Both the position numbers and the translations under genes were made by a program. A DNA stretch of 7,792 nt from Gammaproteobacteria bacterium GWE2_37_16 (lineage in GTDB: Bacteria > Pseudomonadota > Gammaproteobacteria > UBA9339): positions 1 to 7,792 of the forward strand of contig MGXG01000104.1 in NCBI GenBank assembly GCA_001801285.1. Direction: 5' to 3'. Position 1 is the first letter of the stretch; each line of letters begins with the position of its first letter. Below are positions 4,896 through 7,792 of the stretch, in pieces. The notes beneath the pieces are model-generated. The model was not told the DNA's origin. It saw only the letters and a list, made by a program, of their open reading frames with translations, and made no database searches.

Positions 4896-6482
4896 TCACA
4901 AATCAACACCAGAGTAAGAACCATTGATTGATTTATTGCATACTGGGAAATCAGGTACGATATTGCCATAAATTAGTTCTTCCAGAGCAAGCCAGGAAAA
5001 CCAGCTTGGATCACGTGGAAAGAAGCGTTCTACCAAGCCATTGTCAGTAAAGCTTACATAAACCAGAATCTCTCCTCGCCAACCTTCAATTAATCCAATG
5101 CCTTCGGCAGATTTTTTTGGTGTTTGCCATTTTGTTTCTATTGTTCCTTCAGGCATTTTTAATAGCAAAGAGTTAAGAATTTTCAAAGAAGATAAAATTT
5201 CCTGAGCTCGAATTCTCAATCTTGCCAAAACATCACCGTGGTTATAAACGGGTACTTTTATTTGTAGTTGATCATAGGGTGGGTAGGGTGCATCATGACG
5301 TAAATCAAATTTACAGCTACTCGCACGACCAACATATCCTAAAACCCCTAAAGTATGAGCCATTTCTAAAGATAATTTTCCGGTAGTTTTGAGTCGATCA
5401 TGTAGGGATGAATTTTCCTCAAGAATTGGAAAAATTTCTTTTAGTTCTTCCGTTAGGATGTTTATTTCTTGGTGCAGGTTTTTTTTCTGCTGTTTATCGA
5501 GATCAACTTTAACTCCTCTCGAAGTGATGCAATCCATTAATAAACGATGACCAAAGAGCAGAGCATTTTGACGCAACCATAGTTCTTTTAAACGCATTAA
5601 TTGAGAATAAGCAAAACTAAAACCGACATCATTGCAAATAGCGGCAAAATCTCCTAAATGATTAGCAATGCGCTCTCGTTCGGCCAAAATCCCTCTTAAA
5701 AATGCTGCTCTTTTTGGGATTTCTATAGAGTAAGATTCTTCAAAGGCGCGGGCTGTTGCCCATGCGTAAGCAACAGTGCTGTCACCGGACACTCGGCTGG
5801 CCAGTTTAATTAATTCGTCAATATCACGTCCCACAGCAAGTTTTTCAATGCCTTTATGAACATAACCCAAGCGTTCTTCTAAAAGCAATACATCTTCACC
5901 ATTAGCATGAAAACGCAAATGTCCTGGTTCAATAATGCCTGCATGGATTGGTCCAACAGGTATCTCATACACTCCTTCGCCATGGACTTTTTGGAATGGA
6001 TATTCGCAGTCAGGAGGGGTTAATTGTGGATTTTCAGGATTTAGCGGAAAATTTTCCCGTAAAGGAAATTCATTTTCTTTCCAAGCTTTATGGCGTGTCC
6101 AGCGGCGCAAATCAGGTTGGTCTGTAAACTTTACTCCAAACATATCGCGCATATGCCTTTCTAGACGGTTTGCAGCTGGATAATATTGTGCTATGGAGTG
6201 AATTTTATATGAGGTTGCTATTATTGTTCTTAGTAAAAGATAGGAACCTAGGTATTCAAACAAAGCGTTAATTTGAAATTTCCCCTGCAGATTTTGTGCC
6301 CAAATTCCTGCAAAGCGATATTTGTTTACGGTAGCTATTTTAGTAACATATCCCCAAGAAGATGGTTCTATATTGAGTAGTGGGTAGGAATTAATGGATT
6401 GTAAGTTTTCTTTAGAATTTATAATGTCTTTTGTGATGAGGGTAGTAAGAAAATCATTGAGCCATTGTGAAGATTTGTTCAT
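4896..6482 (-). CDS. HyfG/HycE-like (NuoCD-type) large subunit lacking NiFe cysteine ligands
   Basis: A 528-aa protein related to the large subunit of hydrogenase-4/formate hydrogenlyase complexes and to fused NuoCD. An N-terminal 30-kDa (NuoC-like) domain covers about 1-150, with the signature YPAANRLERHMRDMFGVKF (101-119) and DQPDLRRWTRHKAW (121-134). A 49-kDa (NuoD-like) domain covers about 165-528, starting VGPIHAGIIEPGHLRF and including EERLGYVHKGIEKL. At the site of the [NiFe] motif RxCGxC the sequence is R230-V-S-G-D-S235, both cysteines being serine. The C-terminal DPCxxC is replaced by DFPVCNKS (511-518). A NiFe centre therefore cannot form in the known way. It should be a peripheral-arm subunit coupling to the membrane arm. 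Its stop is only 20 bp from that of convergent glk. The start at 6482 lies 19 bp after the hyfF-like stop, without a clear Shine-Dalgarno, so translational coupling is likely. It is the last gene of the operon. Confidence 0.88.
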   Translation of the reverse strand: MNKSSQWLNDFLTTLITKDIINSKENLQSINSYPLLNIEPSSWGYVTKIATVNKYRFAGIWAQNLQGKFQINALFEYLGSYLLLRTIIATSYKIHSIAQYYPAANRLERHMRDMFGVKFTDQPDLRRWTRHKAWKENEFPLRENFPLNPENPQLTPPDCEYPFQKVHGEGVYEIPVGPIHAGIIEPGHLRFHANGEDVLLLEERLGYVHKGIEKLAVGRDIDELIKLASRVSGDSTVAYAWATARAFEESYSIEIPKRAAFLRGILAERERIANHLGDFAAICNDVGFSFAYSQLMRLKELWLRQNALLFGHRLLMDCITSRGVKVDLDKQQKKNLHQEINILTEELKEIFPILEENSSLHDRLKTTGKLSLEMAHTLGVLGYVGRASSCKFDLRHDAPYPPYDQLQIKVPVYNHGDVLARLRIRAQEILSSLKILNSLLLKMPEGTIETKWQTPKKSAEGIGLIEGWRGEILVYVSFTDNGLVERFFPRDPSWFSWLALEELIYGNIVPDFPVCNKSINGSYSGVDL

Positions 6483-6501
6483 GGTTAGTACAAATATCTG
6501 T

Positions 6502-7792
6502 TCATTTATTAGTTAAAATCAAAGTTGCCTGTTGTAAACATTGCGCCAAAAAAGGTGGTAAATAAAAACTCAAAACACCAGCCGTTAATAAATGCAAAAT
6601 TGCTGAAAACATGATAGATTTTTTTCGCTCTGTTTGGGGATGAGTGCCTTCGGTTGCGCCATAAACCAGTGGATGAATATTGCGAAATAATCCAGCCAAA
6701 ACAATCAGTAAGCCAAAAAGCAAAAGCAAAACTAACCAGACGGAAATTTTTGCGGTTGCGATAAAGAGTATAACTTCACTATTAAAAATAGCAAAAGGCG
6801 GCAAGCCTGAGATAGCGATAGTTCCCAATAATAAGCCCCAGCCGATATAAGGTTGTTTTTGTATTAATCCACGAATTTGATCCATTTTTTGTGTGCAGGT
6901 AAGCCAAATAACATTGCCAATGGTAATGAAAAGTGCTGATTTGATTAGAGAATGAGCAATGGTATAAAACAAAGCGCCAAAGGTTGCTAAAGGATTACCT
7001 ATACCAAAAGCAAATGTTATCAGCCCCATGTTTTCTACGGATGAGTAAGCAAATAAACGTTTAATATTATTTTGTCGGTGTAACATGATTGCGGCGTATA
7101 AAAATGATAATAAACCAAAACCGATCATGAGGTTTCCTGCCAAGTGGTTATTTAAGGATAAATCAACAATGATTTTAAAGCGCATTAAGGCATAGAGCGA
7201 TATTGTGGATAATAATCCGGCAAGCAATGCAGAAACAGGCGCAGGGCTTTCGGAGTAGGCATCGGGAACCCAGTGATGCATTGGAACTAAACCGATTTTT
7301 GTTCCATAACCGACTAATAAAAATATAAAGCTGAGTTTGATGATGGCGGGATTTAAATAATGGGCATATTGGTAGAGGCTGCTCCATAAAATTGCATCTT
7401 TTGGCTTGAGAATGTGTGTTGCGGAAGCGTAAAACAAAATGGTTCCAAATAATGCCAAAGCTATGCCTACAATACATAAAATAAAATATTTCCATGCTGC
7501 TTCAACCGCTTCTTTGGTGCGGTATAAACTTACTAACAATACAGTTGCCAAAGTGGCTCCTTCCATAGTCACCCAAAGCATACCGATATTATTGGTGAAA
7601 AGAGCTAAAAGTAGCATGAGAACGAAAAGTTGGTACATGATATGGTAAAGCCGTAGCTGTTGCTCGGTGATTCTTTTATTTAGCAGGTTATGCCACATAT
7701 AACCACAAGAAAAAATCGCCACGGTGGTGGTGGTGAAGGTCGTTAAAATGCCAAATAAAATATTGAAGGCATCAACATAAAAAAGCTGATGC
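6502..7792 (-). CDS. hyfF: HyfF-like (NuoL/M/N-type) proton-translocating membrane subunit, 5' end outside window
   Basis: The frame is open to the right edge, giving 429 visible residues starting HQLFYVDAFNILFGIL; E. coli HyfF has about 526. A GTG at 7722 is not the start, since HyfF-like sequence continues upstream of it. The protein is an antiporter-like inner-membrane subunit with many hydrophobic segments. It shares with HyfF the blocks SxGYM, AAWKYxIxCxVGxAxxLFGT, GxGTKxGLxPMHxWxPDAxSExPxPVSALL, IKRLxAYSSVENMGL, HSLxKxxLF and GxPPFxIFxSE. Charged residues of the proton path are present: E in MEGATLAT (codon 7563-7561), K in GTKIG (7299-7297), K in NNIKRLFAYSS (7062-7060) and K in HSLIKS (6942-6940). 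The HyfG-like gene follows after 19 bp on the same strand. Confidence 0.9.
   Translation of the reverse strand, partial: HQLFYVDAFNILFGILTTFTTTTVAIFSCGYMWHNLLNKRITEQQLRLYHIMYQLFVLMLLLALFTNNIGMLWVTMEGATLATVLLVSLYRTKEAVEAAWKYFILCIVGIALALFGTILFYASATHILKPKDAILWSSLYQYAHYLNPAIIKLSFIFLLVGYGTKIGLVPMHHWVPDAYSESPAPVSALLAGLLSTISLYALMRFKIIVDLSLNNHLAGNLMIGFGLLSFLYAAIMLHRQNNIKRLFAYSSVENMGLITFAFGIGNPLATFGALFYTIAHSLIKSALFITIGNVIWLTCTQKMDQIRGLIQKQPYIGWGLLLGTIAISGLPPFAIFNSEVILFIATAKISVWLVLLLLFGLLIVLAGLFRNIHPLVYGATEGTHPQTERKKSIMFSAILHLLTAGVLSFYLPPFLAQCLQQATLILTNK

Noticed and set aside
4896..6482. Calling the large subunit a functional [NiFe] hydrogenase or formate hydrogenlyase component
   Set aside because: Both cysteines of the N-terminal motif are serine and the C-terminal DPCxxC is absent, so the metal site cannot be formed as known.
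6502..7722. GTG at 7722 as the start of the hyfF-like gene
   Set aside because: The frame continues upstream to the window edge with HyfF-like sequence (FYVDAFNILF), so the true start lies outside.
7722..7735. GGT-type trinucleotide run as a possible phase-variable tract
   Set aside because: It encodes four threonines in frame within a membrane segment, is short, and changes by triplets would not shift the frame.

Overview
The window is AT-rich bacterial chromosome and, judged by its proteins, comes from a gammaproteobacterium. DnaE, HinT, CsrA, UhpC and glucokinase all resemble their gammaproteobacterial families. AT-richness, a UhpC-type sugar-phosphate transporter and CsrA together suggest a Legionella/Coxiella-like (order Legionellales) host-associated lineage. 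That placement is inference; no rRNA or other taxonomic marker is present.

Layout, left to right. (1) 1-217, minus: the first 72 codons of dnaE (DNA polymerase III alpha, PHP domain). (2) 218-386: a gap holding a pair of inverted REP-like palindromes plus a partial third copy. (3) 387-1760, minus: a UhpC/GlpT-type organophosphate:phosphate antiporter. (4) 1761-1943: its upstream region, with two copies of an 11-bp repeat and a terminator for the next gene. (5) 1944-2387, minus: a stand-alone CheY-like receiver with a recognisable promoter. (6) 2612-2953, plus: hinT. (7) 2954-3490: a 537-bp stretch without an assigned gene, holding a possible 22-codon ORF, a possible small RNA and the csrA leader. 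(8) 3491-3757, plus: csrA with an unusual acidic C-terminal tail. (9) A third REP-like palindrome, then glk (3856-4875, plus). (10) 4896-7792, minus, convergent with glk: the last two genes of an operon that runs off the right edge, a HyfF-like antiporter subunit and a HyfG/HycE-like large subunit.

The most notable item is the hydrogenase-4-like pair. The HyfG-like protein keeps the NuoC-like plus NuoD-like architecture, but both cysteines of the N-terminal [NiFe] motif are serine and the C-terminal cysteine pair is lost. It should not carry a NiFe centre, so the complex is probably an ion-translocating, complex-I-like machine that does not make or use H2. The order F then G, with G last, recalls the mycobacterial hycQ-hycE region (recalled from memory).

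UhpC-like transport and glucokinase both supply glucose 6-phosphate, by uptake and by phosphorylation respectively. CsrA is a post-transcriptional regulator of carbon metabolism and, in Legionellales, of the life-cycle switch. The leader of csrA carries GGA motifs, one inside the ribosome binding site, as expected for autoregulation.
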